Positions 1 through 8,841 of a DNA stretch of 64,000 bases are shown here, piece after piece. Each line of letters begins with the position of its first letter. The first letter of the stretch is position 1. Below the pieces are notes generated by a model that worked only from the letters and a program-made list of their open reading frames with translations, had not been told where the DNA came from and ran no database searches. The DNA comes from an uncultured Bacteroides sp. Lineage in GTDB: Bacteria > Bacteroidota > Bacteroidia > Bacteroidales > Bacteroidaceae. Location of the stretch: positions 1 to 64,000 of the forward strand of contig CAMTOS010000002.1 of assembly GCA_947074195.1 (NCBI GenBank). Reading direction: 5' to 3'. The translations under genes were made by a program, and so were the position numbers.

Positions 1-384
1 TTTTTCCAGTTCCGGATCTGAGATGTTTAATTTGAATTTTGAATTTAAAAGTTTTAGCATGAAAGCTGCATCTGATGAGCCCCCTCCAAGACCAGCTCCG
101 GAAGGGATATGTTTATTCAGATAGATATCTACTGGTGGTAAATCATAAATACAATCCAGCAACTGATATGCCTTTACGACAAGATTTGATGCAACATCTC
201 CTGCAATTTCGTTTCCGCTCTGAAATAAATGATACTTTGAATTGTTTTTTTGGGATAAATGAACTTCCAATCCGTCTTCAAGTGGAATAGGGTAGAAGAT
301 CGTTTCAAGATTGTGATATCCATCCGGACGTTTGGAAGTAATATTAAGTCCTAAATTTATTTTTGCGTTAGGAAATGTAATCAT
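1..384 (-). CDS. ispE: 4-diphosphocytidyl-2-C-methyl-D-erythritol kinase, N-terminal part (cut by window edge)
   Basis: IspE phosphorylates CDP-methylerythritol in the non-mevalonate isoprenoid pathway, in the cytoplasm. The reverse strand reads 128 codons without a stop from ATG at 384 to the window edge. The protein starts [19 protein letters not shown], the usual IspE opening, followed by RPDGYHNL, and near residue 95 it has the GHMP-kinase ATP loop [14 protein letters not shown]. Family members have about 270-280 residues, so over half lies outside the window. A candidate small RNA with its own terminator lies just upstream, and ispE could be reached by read-through from it. Identification is firm. 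Confidence 0.93.
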   Translation of the reverse strand, partial: MITFPNAKINLGLNITSKRPDGYHNLETIFYPIPLEDGLEVHLSQKNNSKYHLFQSGNEIAGDVASNLVVKAYQLLDCIYDLPPVDIYLNKHIPSGAGLGGGSSDAAFMLKLLNSKFKLNISDPELEK

Positions 385-443
385 GGTAGAAATGATATTA
401 TAGATTTCTTATCAGGTGGTTAAAATTATTGGTGCAAAGGTAA

Positions 444-543
444 TAAAAAAAGGCTTCATGGTGTCCGCTGACACCGAAGCCTTTCACAAAAACTAGACTT
501 AACTAAACTATTCTGTCTTATGAGTTTCACAACTCATCTTATA
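444..543 (-). ncRNA. candidate small structured RNA or attenuated leader upstream of ispE
   Basis: Read on the minus strand, a TATATTTG promoter element (549-556) is followed by about 100 nt that fold into three hairpins. The first is ATGAGTT/AACTCAT (520-537). The second is AGAC/GTCT (495-518). The third is a 13-bp stem with a 2-nt bulge (451-482), followed by seven T residues, which looks like an intrinsic terminator. No reading frame of note lies inside. It sits between the terminator of the lytTR operon and ispE. It could be a free small RNA or a leader that limits ispE transcription. This is inferred from structure only; I do not recognise it as a known family. Confidence 0.45.
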
Positions 544-548
544 TAACA

Positions 549-556
549 CAAATATA
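549..556 (-). promoter_or_regulatory. -7 element of the candidate small RNA
   Basis: The minus strand reads TATATTTG, matching the Bacteroidota -7 consensus TAnnTTTG exactly. No good TTTG is seen at the -33 position. It sits between the lytTR terminator and the hairpins of the candidate RNA. Confidence 0.5.
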
Positions 557-576
557 ATATAATAGTTCTTTTAAAT

Positions 577-605
577 AAAAAAAAATCGACAAATGTGCCG
601 ATTTT
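577..605 (-). terminator. intrinsic terminator of the efflux/LytTR operon
   Basis: On the minus strand, AAAATCG (605-599) pairs with CGATTTT (588-582), with an inner ACA/TGT pairing, and is followed by more T residues. It begins 21 nt after the stop of the LytTR regulator. Confidence 0.75.
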
Positions 606-626
606 ATCGATAAATTCTTTTGTTAT

Positions 627-1337
627 CTAAGTACGTTTATCCAGAAAAGCCTGAAACTGCACTTTATAGCTATCGCTGACAGGAATATATGTTTTATCGA
701 ATACAATTCTGCCGCGGTCAATCACTTTAATTTTATCTTTATGCACGATATAAGACCGGTGCACACGCATAAAACCTGATGATGGAAGCAATTCCTCCAT
801 TGCCTTCATACTCATCAGTGAGAGGATGGGTTTTGGATGATCATCGGTATAGATTTTAATATAATCTTTTAATCCCTCTATATAACGAATATGCTTTAAT
901 TCTATCTGAATCAGCTTGTAATCACTCTTTACAAATATGCTGTCTATTTCATCCGATTTTACATTACTTTTCTGAATCATTTCAAACCACTGCAATGCTT
1001 TATTGGCAGCCTGGAGGAAATCAACATATGATATGGGCTTTAGAAGATAGTCGAGTGCATTAACCCTAAAACCTTCGAGTGCATATTGGTCAAAAGCCGT
1101 CGTAAATATGATACGTGTATGTTCATTTACCATTTTGGAGAACTCGATACCGTTAAGTTCAGGCATCTGAATATCAAGGAATATTACATCTACCTGTTTA
1201 TCGGGTAATTCTTTTAAAGCTTCCATTGCACTTGAGTAGCGACCAGTCAGCTTTAGAAAAGGAGTTTTCTTAATGTAACTCTCCAGCAAATCGAGTGCAA
1301 GAGGTTCATCATCTACAATTATGCAATTTAGTATCAT
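627..1337 (-). CDS. LytTR-family response regulator
   Basis: Cytoplasmic DNA-binding response regulator of 236 residues. The receiver domain (about 3-120) shows IIVDDEP, the phosphoacceptor aspartate in VIFLDIQMPELNG and the lysine in LLKPIS. The LytTR DNA-binding domain (about 135-232) shows the typical YIEGLKDYIKI and FMRVHRSYIVH. It is the last gene of a six-gene minus-strand operon and starts 9 nt after its partner kinase. In Bacteroidota such pairs often accompany ABC efflux operons, so it probably controls the tolC-macAB promoter upstream; that target is inferred. Family is certain, signal unknown. Confidence 0.93.
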   Translation of the reverse strand: MILNCIIVDDEPLALDLLESYIKKTPFLKLTGRYSSAMEALKELPDKQVDVIFLDIQMPELNGIEFSKMVNEHTRIIFTTAFDQYALEGFRVNALDYLLKPISYVDFLQAANKALQWFEMIQKSNVKSDEIDSIFVKSDYKLIQIELKHIRYIEGLKDYIKIYTDDHPKPILSLMSMKAMEELLPSSGFMRVHRSYIVHKDKIKVIDRGRIVFDKTYIPVSDSYKVQFQAFLDKRT

Positions 1338-1346
1338 ATCTAAGAT

Positions 1347-2402
1347 TTATTTATTTATCGTATTAATAATGATTTTAGAAGAATAGGTCTTCTTATCTTC
1401 AGAAATCCCTTGTTTCCAAAGATATTTTCCGGGATAAAGCAATTCAAGTCTCTTCCGCACTTGTTCCAATCCTATCCCTGAACCACTTTTATCCTGTTCC
1501 CCTTTGGGATGATAGCTGTTTACAATGACACATTCCAGCAAATCATCTGATTCAGAAAAAGAAATGGAGATAAAACTGGGTTCGGTAGATGAAATTCCGT
1601 GCTTAAAGGCATTTTCAATCAATGAAATGAATATGAGAGGTGCAACTAACGTACGTGAATCTTTTTCAATATTGAAATGCGTTTCAACCTTGACATTTGA
1701 TGATAAACGGATTCGCATCAACTCAATATAGTTATATATAAAATCCATCTCTTTGGCTAAAGAAACAAAAGGCTGTTGATTATCATATAACAAATGACGT
1801 AACAGCTTGCTTAATTCCTGTACAGCAATTTGGGCTTTATCTGAATCAAAAGCAATCAGCGCATAAATATTATTTAGTGTATTAAGCAAAAAGTGCGGAT
1901 TCAACTGATTGCGCAGATTCTTTAATTCTGACTCTGTGCGATCTTTCTCTGCTTCTGTCTTTTCATTCTCTATCTGGGCCCATCTGCCAATAAGGCGGAT
2001 AGAGCAGGCCAGTCCTATCGTTAAAATCATAGAAAACAAATCTCTGAAAAAGAATAACCAATCGGGTGGCATATCTTTATGAGGATTTTTAGGAGGTGGC
2101 ATATTGAAATTTTGCCACAATGAAAGCAATATACTCAAACAAATCACGAAAATGATATTGGTGATCAGAAACCTTTTTGTCTGATTGTGAAACAACATTC
2201 GCGGAATTAAACCAAAATAGTTCACATAAAATGCAATGAAAAAGGAGAGAGGCACTCCGCAATGACGAAAATAATCGCGCCAGTCCATTGGGCCACCGCC
2301 TTTATTCAGAAAGAAAACAGGAAATGCAAAAACAATACCCCACCCAATAATATGGGTGAGGATTTCTGCATAACGTATAGATTTTCCTTTTACTATATTC
2401 AT
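1347..2402 (-). CDS. LytS/YehU-type sensor histidine kinase
   Basis: Membrane histidine kinase of 351 residues with four likely membrane helices in the first 140 residues (about 12-32, 45-65, 77-97 and 115-135). A short coiled coil (about 140-165) leads to the PF06580 His-kinase domain, where the phosphorylated histidine lies in LRNQLNPHFLLNTLNN. The ATP-binding domain shows LIENAFKHG and GSGIGLEQVRKRLEL. There is no periplasmic sensing domain of any size, so it may sense the membrane or the pump itself. It starts 18 nt after macB and is followed by its LytTR regulator, in one operon. Confidence 0.92.
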   Translation of the reverse strand: MNIVKGKSIRYAEILTHIIGWGIVFAFPVFFLNKGGGPMDWRDYFRHCGVPLSFFIAFYVNYFGLIPRMLFHNQTKRFLITNIIFVICLSILLSLWQNFNMPPPKNPHKDMPPDWLFFFRDLFSMILTIGLACSIRLIGRWAQIENEKTEAEKDRTESELKNLRNQLNPHFLLNTLNNIYALIAFDSDKAQIAVQELSKLLRHLLYDNQQPFVSLAKEMDFIYNYIELMRIRLSSNVKVETHFNIEKDSRTLVAPLIFISLIENAFKHGISSTEPSFISISFSESDDLLECVIVNSYHPKGEQDKSGSGIGLEQVRKRLELLYPGKYLWKQGISEDKKTYSSKIIINTINK

Positions 2403-2420
2403 ATAGGCAAAGATAAAATA

Positions 2421-3641
2421 TTATTCATAGCGTATAGCTTCAATTGGATCTAAATCTGCAGCTTTTTTAGCCGGATACCATCCGAAAAATACACCTGTAA
2501 CTGTACAAACTGCAAACGAAAGGAATACACTCCACGGTTGTATAAGAATTGGCCAGTGAGCTACAGCCTTCACTATCCAGCTTGCACCACAACCCAGGAT
2601 TACGCCAATGACACCACCGGTAATACTGATAAGAATTGCTTCAATCAGGAATTGACTAAGAATGTCTATTCCACGTGCACCAACCGACATACGCAGACCA
2701 ATTTCGCGGGTTCGCTCTGTAACCGATACATACATAATATTCATGATACCAATTCCACCAACGACAAGAGAAATACCGGCGATGCAAGCAAGCAGGGTAG
2801 TCATCAGATCGGTTGTCGAATTGAGCATGGTGCTTAACTCCTGCTGACTTCTGATGGTGAAATCATCTACGTCATTATCCTTCAGTTTATGTTCGCGACG
2901 AAGAATCTCTGTAATTTCATCTATGGCATAATCCGTCATTTCCTCGGAAAGAGCCGATGCATATATACCTTGTAAAGAAGTAGTTGCCAGCAAGCGTTTC
3001 ATTACAGTTGTATATGGTGCCAGAACTACATCATCCTGGTCCATCCCCATCGAGTTATATCCTTTCGCTTTCAAAACACCGACCACGCGCATTGGTATCT
3101 TATTAAAACGTATAATTTTACCAACAGGATCGCTTCCATCCGGGAAAAGATTATCGACAATAGTCTGCCCGATTACACAAACCTTAGCTGATGTTTGTAT
3201 ATCTCCTTCAGTAAACATGCTGCCATTGTCAACTGATAACTGGCGAATATCCAGATAATCGAGACCAACACCACTTACCGAAGACGGATAGTTATTATTG
3301 CCGTTAACCAACTGTCCTGATGAAGAAACGTTGGGGCTAATCCCTGAAAGATAGTTTGTTTCATTCTTCAGCGTTTCATAATTCTCCAGTTTCAATGTTT
3401 GCATTTCCGAAGCATCGCGTCTTACACCACCTCTCGTATCACCGCCGGGATGAATCATAATCATATTCGACCCCATTTCGGCAATCTGAGACCGGATACT
3501 TTGTTTAGAACCCTGACCGATAGCCAGCATCGTTATAACAGATGCAACACCTATGATGATACCAAGCATGGTAAGAAAGGCGCGCATCTTATTGTTGGCC
3601 AAAGCTCGTAAGGCTATTTTAAATAAATTAGTTCCATTCAT
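2421..3641 (-). CDS. macB: MacB-type ABC transporter permease
   Basis: Inner-membrane permease of 406 residues. It has an N-terminal membrane helix (about 20-42) containing NNKMRAFLTMLGIIIGVASV, a MacB-type periplasmic domain (about 45-260) and three C-terminal membrane helices forming the FtsX domain (about 280-395) with GIGIMNIMYVSVTERTREIG. In this organism the ATPase is a separate protein encoded 28 nt upstream, whereas E. coli MacB has both in one chain. With MacA and TolC it would form a tripartite pump that pushes substrates out across the envelope. The substrate (drug, peptide or lipid) cannot be told from sequence. Confidence 0.92.
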   Translation of the reverse strand: MNGTNLFKIALRALANNKMRAFLTMLGIIIGVASVITMLAIGQGSKQSIRSQIAEMGSNMIMIHPGGDTRGGVRRDASEMQTLKLENYETLKNETNYLSGISPNVSSSGQLVNGNNNYPSSVSGVGLDYLDIRQLSVDNGSMFTEGDIQTSAKVCVIGQTIVDNLFPDGSDPVGKIIRFNKIPMRVVGVLKAKGYNSMGMDQDDVVLAPYTTVMKRLLATTSLQGIYASALSEEMTDYAIDEITEILRREHKLKDNDVDDFTIRSQQELSTMLNSTTDLMTTLLACIAGISLVVGGIGIMNIMYVSVTERTREIGLRMSVGARGIDILSQFLIEAILISITGGVIGVILGCGASWIVKAVAHWPILIQPWSVFLSFAVCTVTGVFFGWYPAKKAADLDPIEAIRYE

Positions 3642-3669
3642 CTTTTATAAGTTTTATTCATTAACCCGA

Positions 3670-4428
3670 TTATGATTCTTCATCATCTCTGCTGGGCAAT
3701 AATGCCAGCGCTTCCGCTGCCGAATGAATATTTTTATTTGTTGTATCCTCTATAACCTCACCATCACGCAGGCGAATATTGCGACCACTATATAATGCAA
3801 TTTCCGGATTGTGAGTCACAAAAATTATAGTTCTTCCTTCTGCATGAAGCTTCTGAAACAGAACTAAGATTTCGAAAGAAGTACGAGTATCAAGATTACC
3901 TGTAGCTTCATCGGCCAGTACAACAGCCGGATCATTTACCAGAGCACGGGCAATAGCGACACGTTGCATCTGTCCGCCCGACATCTGATTTGATTTATGA
4001 TCTAAACGGTTTCCTAAACCCACATCCTGCAAGGCTGCAATTGCTCTTTTTCTTCTTTCTGCAGCACTTACCGAGGCATTATACATAAGAGGAAGCTCAA
4101 CATTCTCTACCGCGGTTGTTTTAGGTAAAAGGTTATAACTCTGGAATACAAATCCAATTTTGCGATTACGTAAAACTGCTCTTTCAGCTTTACTCATACT
4201 CTTCACCGGAATTCCATCCAGCAGATATTCACCAGATGTAGGCGTATCAAGACAACCAAGAATATTCAGCAAGGTAGATTTTCCGGAACCGGAAGTACCC
4301 ATAATTGTTACGAATTCACCTTCATGGATATCAAATGATACTCCTCGTAAAGCATGAACGATTTCATCGCCTACTTTAAAATCACGCTTTATATGATCTA
4401 ATTTTATAACAGGATTATCCATAATCAT
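3670..4428 (-). CDS. ABC transporter ATP-binding protein of the MacAB pump
   Basis: ATPase of 252 residues in the LolD/MacB group. Walker A is GTSGSGKST near residue 44, the Q-loop is in VFQSYNLLPK, the signature is MSGGQMQRVAIARAL, and Walker B is VVLADEATGNLD followed by the switch histidine in FVTHNPE. It powers the permease encoded next. Its ATG shares one base with the macA stop codon (TAATG), suggesting translational coupling. An alternative start two codons downstream (MDNPVIKLDHI) is equally plausible. Confidence 0.93.
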   Translation of the reverse strand: MIMDNPVIKLDHIKRDFKVGDEIVHALRGVSFDIHEGEFVTIMGTSGSGKSTLLNILGCLDTPTSGEYLLDGIPVKSMSKAERAVLRNRKIGFVFQSYNLLPKTTAVENVELPLMYNASVSAAERRKRAIAALQDVGLGNRLDHKSNQMSGGQMQRVAIARALVNDPAVVLADEATGNLDTRTSFEILVLFQKLHAEGRTIIFVTHNPEIALYSGRNIRLRDGEVIEDTTNKNIHSAAEALALLPSRDDEES

Positions 4429-5636
4429 TACTTCTTTTTGTTGCTTCCCGGAGGGCCTGGCATAAAAGGATTCTTTTCTGTACTGCCATTGCTGGCGGCT
4501 GCGTTTCCCTTTTCATTAAAAGATGCCTCAATTACTACCGGCGTACCTTCTGCAATTCCACTTACAATCTCAGTATTGATGCCGTTACTTATTCCGGTAA
4601 CCACAGGATGTGCGGTAAATGTATTGCCTTCTTTAGTCCATACTTTTATCTCGCCCGGACAACCATTAACTGTTGTTTCTTCGGTTACAAGCGGACCTTC
4701 CGGTGTAAAGCGCAATGCTTTTGCAGGAACTGATAATACATCTCTTTTATCGAGCGTAAAAATAGTAACATTGGCTGTTAAGCGAGGTTTGAGTTTTAAG
4801 TCAGGATTCTGAGCGCTGATAACAACTTCATAAGTTACCACACTTTCGCTCGAACTACTGCCGCTTGATGAACTACCTGTACTGCCAAGTCTGATTTGCG
4901 TTACTTCACCTTCAAAAGTATCTTCCGGATAGGCATCAACAGTAAAAGTTACTCGTTGTCCTTCTGCTACATCGCCTATATCTGCTTCATCTACATCGGC
5001 CACTACCTGCATTTGTGTAAGGTCGGCTGCAATAGTAAACAGAGTAGGAGTTTCGAATCCGGCAGCTACTGTTTGTCCCTCTTCAACAGCTCTGTCAATG
5101 ACAACTCCGTCAATAGGAGAAGTAATTGTCGCATACGATAAATTTCTTTGTGCTTTTGCAAGTGCAGCTTTTGTGCTATCGAACTGACTTTTTGCCTTTT
5201 GGTAGTTATATAATGCAAGTTCATAATCCGTATCGCTGATCAACTGTTTTTCATGTAAAGTCTTATTTCTTTCATAAATACTTTGCTGATAGTCAAATTC
5301 AGCTTTTGCTCCGTCATAATTGGCCTGTGCAGATGCCAGCTCACTTTGCAGTGTAATTTTATCCATCTCGGCGATTAACTGACCTTTCTGTACTACTGAA
5401 TTATAGTCTGCATATAGTTTATCGATAATACCCGATACCTGAGTACCAACTTCAACTTCTGTTACAGGCTCTATGGTACCTGTGGCAGTTACGGAATTCG
5501 AAATATCACCTTTTGAGACAGGAATCGTTACAAAAGATACATTGTTCCTGGCATTTTTACAACCAGTCAATGTACAGGTTGCAAATACACCCAATGCCAG
5601 CAGGCCGGAAACGAGATATATTCTTCTCTTTTTCAT
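4428..5636 (-). CDS. macA: MacA-type periplasmic adaptor (HlyD family)
   Basis: Membrane fusion protein of 402 residues linking the inner-membrane pump to TolC. The first 26 residues form a lipoprotein signal with lipobox LTGC, so it is likely anchored by lipid. Next come the lipoyl half-domains (TEVEVGTQVSGIIDKLY and ATITSPIDGVVIDR), an alpha-helical hairpin rich in Gln, Lys and Glu (about 95-175), and the beta-barrel domains. An unusual serine-rich loop, SSSSGSSSSES, lies near residue 255, and the C-terminus is Pro/Lys rich. It is the second gene of the operon, 39 nt after tolC. Confidence 0.93.
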   Translation of the reverse strand: MKKRRIYLVSGLLALGVFATCTLTGCKNARNNVSFVTIPVSKGDISNSVTATGTIEPVTEVEVGTQVSGIIDKLYADYNSVVQKGQLIAEMDKITLQSELASAQANYDGAKAEFDYQQSIYERNKTLHEKQLISDTDYELALYNYQKAKSQFDSTKAALAKAQRNLSYATITSPIDGVVIDRAVEEGQTVAAGFETPTLFTIAADLTQMQVVADVDEADIGDVAEGQRVTFTVDAYPEDTFEGEVTQIRLGSTGSSSSGSSSSESVVTYEVVISAQNPDLKLKPRLTANVTIFTLDKRDVLSVPAKALRFTPEGPLVTEETTVNGCPGEIKVWTKEGNTFTAHPVVTGISNGINTEIVSGIAEGTPVVIEASFNEKGNAAASNGSTEKNPFMPGPPGSNKKK

Positions 5637-5675
5637 ATTTAAGTATATTGTTTTTATAGTTTATTTTATTGATGA

Positions 5676-7049
5676 TTATAGTTCGAATGCTTCACCCTGA
5701 TAGAAACGTAATAGTTGCAAATTGAGCAATGCCATATATTTGGCCTGAAGCAATTCCTGTGATGCACTGAGAAGATTATTCTTTTCAGTAAGCAATTCGA
5801 TAATATTTTTCATACCCAGATTAAACTGTTCGGTAATTAATTCGTAACTGGTCATAGCACTGCGTTCACGTTCCTGTGCAGCAACAAAGCGCTGTTGAGA
5901 ACTAAGTGCATCAAGCCAGAAACTCTCAATCGTTTTATACAGATTTTTCTGATCTTCCTGAAGACTCAGAATACTATTTTGGTATTGATACTTCGCCTTT
6001 TGTACAGCACTTTTGGTTTGGCGGTTATTAAATATGGGTACACTTACTGTGATTCCCACTGTATTGTTCCAGCTGTTTTTCATTTGTTCTGCAAATGTAA
6101 AATCAGAGCCGTTTAAGTTATTGCTACCAATTCCCGCACTCATGCTGACAGTTGGCATATATCCTGAACGTGCAATATCAATACCCGAGGCAAGTGCCTG
6201 AATATTGATTCTTCCGGATTCAATTTCCGGTCTCAGTGATAAGGCTGTCTGATAAATCTCGCTTTTTTCGGGTAGTGGGACTAAAACCTGTTCAGAATTG
6301 ATTTCAGGTAAAGCAATATTCATTTCCTGATCATTATCGATTTCAAGAAGTTGCTTTAATTGTAACTTGTAGCTATCCAGTGTCGTCTGAGCAGTAACGA
6401 GTTGATAATTGTCTGTCCCAACCTGTGCTTCAAGCTGAGCCACATCTACACGCGATAAGCTTCCGGCTTCCATTAATTGTTTGCCTCTTTCAAATTGCGC
6501 CTGACTGGTAGCCAGCGTGTTTTCATTTACTTTTACTGCTTCCACAGCATAAAGAATCTGAATGTAAGTCTGTACCAGTGCTTCCTCAATATCGTTAGCC
6601 GTTTCGGCAACGTCGAGTTCAGCCATGCGGGTATTTAGCTTTTCCTGCTCAATGGTTTTTAACCGCTTGCTGCCATTGTAAATTGTCCACGAAGCATTCA
6701 GACCATAATTACCATTATAACTGGTCTTTTTATCGCTTTGAACCACTTCACCTCCGCTTACATAATTCGTTTTTTCCTGAAATGGTCTGTAAGCCACATT
6801 CTGGCTTGTTGAAAACGATAGGCTGGGGAAAAGCGCTGCTTTTGCAGTAAGCTTATCGACCGCAGTGCTTGCGGCACTGATTTTGCTTTTCTGCAAATTG
6901 ATATTATTCTCTAATGCATAGTCAATACATTCCTGAAGAGTCCAGGGATGCGATTCTTGTACTTCTTGTGCATGGAGCGAAACAAATCCCCAGCCTAAAG
7001 CTAACCCTAAACATGCTATCCTGACTTGTCTCTTTACCTTGAAATTCAT
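5676..7049 (-). CDS. tolC: TolC-family outer-membrane efflux channel
   Basis: Outer-membrane factor of 457 residues with a signal peptide of about 27 residues ending in HAQ. It opens with WTLQECIDYALENNINL, the classic start of the OEP domain. Two OEP repeats (about 35-230 and 250-450) carry long coiled helices and NNRQTKSAVQKAKYQY near residue 340. It is the first gene of the six-gene operon and has a strong promoter 35-66 nt upstream. It provides the exit duct for the MacAB pump. Confidence 0.93.
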   Translation of the reverse strand: MNFKVKRQVRIACLGLALGWGFVSLHAQEVQESHPWTLQECIDYALENNINLQKSKISAASTAVDKLTAKAALFPSLSFSTSQNVAYRPFQEKTNYVSGGEVVQSDKKTSYNGNYGLNASWTIYNGSKRLKTIEQEKLNTRMAELDVAETANDIEEALVQTYIQILYAVEAVKVNENTLATSQAQFERGKQLMEAGSLSRVDVAQLEAQVGTDNYQLVTAQTTLDSYKLQLKQLLEIDNDQEMNIALPEINSEQVLVPLPEKSEIYQTALSLRPEIESGRINIQALASGIDIARSGYMPTVSMSAGIGSNNLNGSDFTFAEQMKNSWNNTVGITVSVPIFNNRQTKSAVQKAKYQYQNSILSLQEDQKNLYKTIESFWLDALSSQQRFVAAQERERSAMTSYELITEQFNLGMKNIIELLTEKNNLLSASQELLQAKYMALLNLQLLRFYQGEAFEL

Positions 7050-7083
7050 ATCGTTTAATTTTTAAATTATCATTTTACATATA

Positions 7084-7115
7084 CAAAAGTATTTTACCTT
7101 AATATTTTAGGCAAA
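7084..7115 (-). promoter_or_regulatory. promoter of the tolC-macAB-LytTR operon
   Basis: On the minus strand TTTG (7115-7112) and TACTTTTG (7091-7084) are separated by 20 nt, a full match to the Bacteroidota primary sigma factor consensus. Transcription should start near 7079, giving a leader of about 30 nt. Confidence 0.75.
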
Positions 7116-7247
7116 AAGGATAGACTAAGGGCAAAAAAACGACGCTTAATGATGATAATGTACCGATGAAATAGATTTATTAGGTTAAATTGTTGGAGTA
7201 TTGAGTGATTATTAAGACATTTGCATCTGTTTTCGAGATAACACAAT

Positions 7248-7898
7248 ATGGATAAACTACAACTTAAAGCTGCTTTATTTGATTTTGATGGAGTAGTGAT
7301 GGATACTGAACCTCAGTATACAATTTTCTGGAATGAACAAGGCCGGAAATATCTGGGTAGAGAAAATTTTGGTGCAACAATCAAAGGTCAGACACTTAAA
7401 ATGATTTATGACGGTAACTTTACCGGTGAATTAGAAAAAGTAAGAGAGCAGATCACCAATGACCTGAATATTTTTGAGTCGCAGATGACTTATGAATATC
7501 TTCCCGGAGTAGAGTCTTTTCTGAAAGAACTTCGTAATAACAATGTTGGAATAGCACTGGTTACAAGTTCGAATGTAGAAAAGATGCAGAATATCTATAA
7601 TGCTTATCCCGATTTCATCACTCAATTTGACCATATACTTACCGGTGAGATGTTTAAAAACTCAAAACCGCACCCTGAATGCTTTCAGTTAGGAATGAAG
7701 CTTCTTCATGCTCTACCTGAAGAATCTGTCGTTTTCGAAGATTCATTTCATGGTTTACAGGCCGGAAAATCCTCTGGTGCATTTGTTATTGGTCTTGCCA
7801 CAACTAATCCCCGCGAAGCAATTTCCTCTAAAGCTGATGCTGTTATTGATGACTTTACAAGTATGAATATCAGTTATTTAGAGTCTCTGAAATCTTAA
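7248..7898 (+). CDS. HAD-superfamily hydrolase, beta-phosphoglucomutase-like
   Basis: Cytoplasmic phosphatase or phosphomutase of 216 residues. Motif I LFDFDGVVMDTE gives the nucleophile D12 and acid/base D14; motif II is ALVTSSN; the lysine of motif III is in KNSKPHPECF; motif IV is VVFEDSFHGLQAG. The cap domain lies between about 17 and 90. Substrate is not predictable: such enzymes act on sugar phosphates, pyridoxal phosphate or phosphoglycolate. It stands alone between the divergent tolC operon and panB. Confidence 0.88.
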   Translation: MDKLQLKAALFDFDGVVMDTEPQYTIFWNEQGRKYLGRENFGATIKGQTLKMIYDGNFTGELEKVREQITNDLNIFESQMTYEYLPGVESFLKELRNNNVGIALVTSSNVEKMQNIYNAYPDFITQFDHILTGEMFKNSKPHPECFQLGMKLLHALPEESVVFEDSFHGLQAGKSSGAFVIGLATTNPREAISSKADAVIDDFTSMNISYLESLKS

Positions 7899-7970
7899 AA
7901 TAAATTAGATAATAAACATTTAATAATTGTTTCATAATCTAAATGGTTATGAGGAATGTTCTAAATGTTA

Positions 7971-7978
7971 TAAATTTG
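7971..7978 (+). promoter_or_regulatory. -7 element of panB
   Basis: TAAATTTG matches the TAnnTTTG consensus and lies 32 nt before the panB ATG. No clear TTTG is seen about 20 nt further upstream. Confidence 0.5.
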
Positions 7979-8010
7979 CAGCCAATTTTTCAATTTAACA
8001 ATCAAAAGAA

Positions 8011-8832
8011 ATGACTGGTTATATATCGGATGATAAAAGAAAAGTAACTACCCATCGCCTGGTAGAAATGAAGGAAAGAGGTGAGAAAATATCTATGCTT
8101 ACTGCCTATGATTATACGATGGCGCAAATCGTAGACGGATCGGGTATTGATGTGATTCTTGTTGGTGATTCTGCATCAAATGTGATGGCAGGTAATGTTA
8201 CTACACTTCCTATAACTCTTGACCAAATGATTTATCATGGTAAATCAGTGGTGCGTGGTGTAAAACGTGCAATGGTTGTGGTTGATATGCCTTTTGGTTC
8301 TTACCAGGGTAATGAAATGGAAGGTCTTGCATCTGCAATTCGAATCATGAAAGAGAGTCATGCCGATGCACTTAAGCTTGAAGGTGGCGAAGAAATAATC
8401 GATACCGTTAAGCGTATTCTTAGTGCTGGTATTCCGGTAATGGGACATTTGGGGCTTATGCCACAATCAATTAATAAATATGGTACTTACACTGTACGTG
8501 CCAAGGATGATGCTGAAGCTGAAAAACTGATTAAGGATGCGCATTTATTGCAGGAAGCCGGATGCTTTGCATTGGTTCTTGAGAAAATTCCTGCATCGCT
8601 GGCAGCTCGTGTTGCAAGTGAACTTACTATTCCGGTTATCGGTATTGGTGCCGGTGGTGATGTAGACGGACAGGTTCTTGTTGTACAGGATATGCTGGGT
8701 ATGAACAATGGTTTCCGTCCAAGATTCCTGCGTCGTTATGCTGATTTAAATACCATTATGACCGATGCCATTAGTCGCTACGTGTCTGATGTTAAGAACA
8801 GCTTCTTCCCTAACGAGAAAGAACAGTATTAA
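8011..8832 (+). CDS. panB: 3-methyl-2-oxobutanoate hydroxymethyltransferase
   Basis: PanB transfers a hydroxymethyl group from methylene-tetrahydrofolate to 2-oxoisovalerate, the first committed step of pantothenate and coenzyme A synthesis. The 273-residue protein matches family length. Recognisable stretches are [15 protein letters not shown], the metal-binding [42 protein letters not shown] and the late [20 protein letters not shown]. It is followed after 9 nt by an MFS transporter, and the two are probably co-transcribed. Confidence 0.96.
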   Translation: MTGYISDDKRKVTTHRLVEMKERGEKISMLTAYDYTMAQIVDGSGIDVILVGDSASNVMAGNVTTLPITLDQMIYHGKSVVRGVKRAMVVVDMPFGSYQGNEMEGLASAIRIMKESHADALKLEGGEEIIDTVKRILSAGIPVMGHLGLMPQSINKYGTYTVRAKDDAEAEKLIKDAHLLQEAGCFALVLEKIPASLAARVASELTIPVIGIGAGGDVDGQVLVVQDMLGMNNGFRPRFLRRYADLNTIMTDAISRYVSDVKNSFFPNEKEQY

Positions 8833-8841
8833 TAATTTTCT

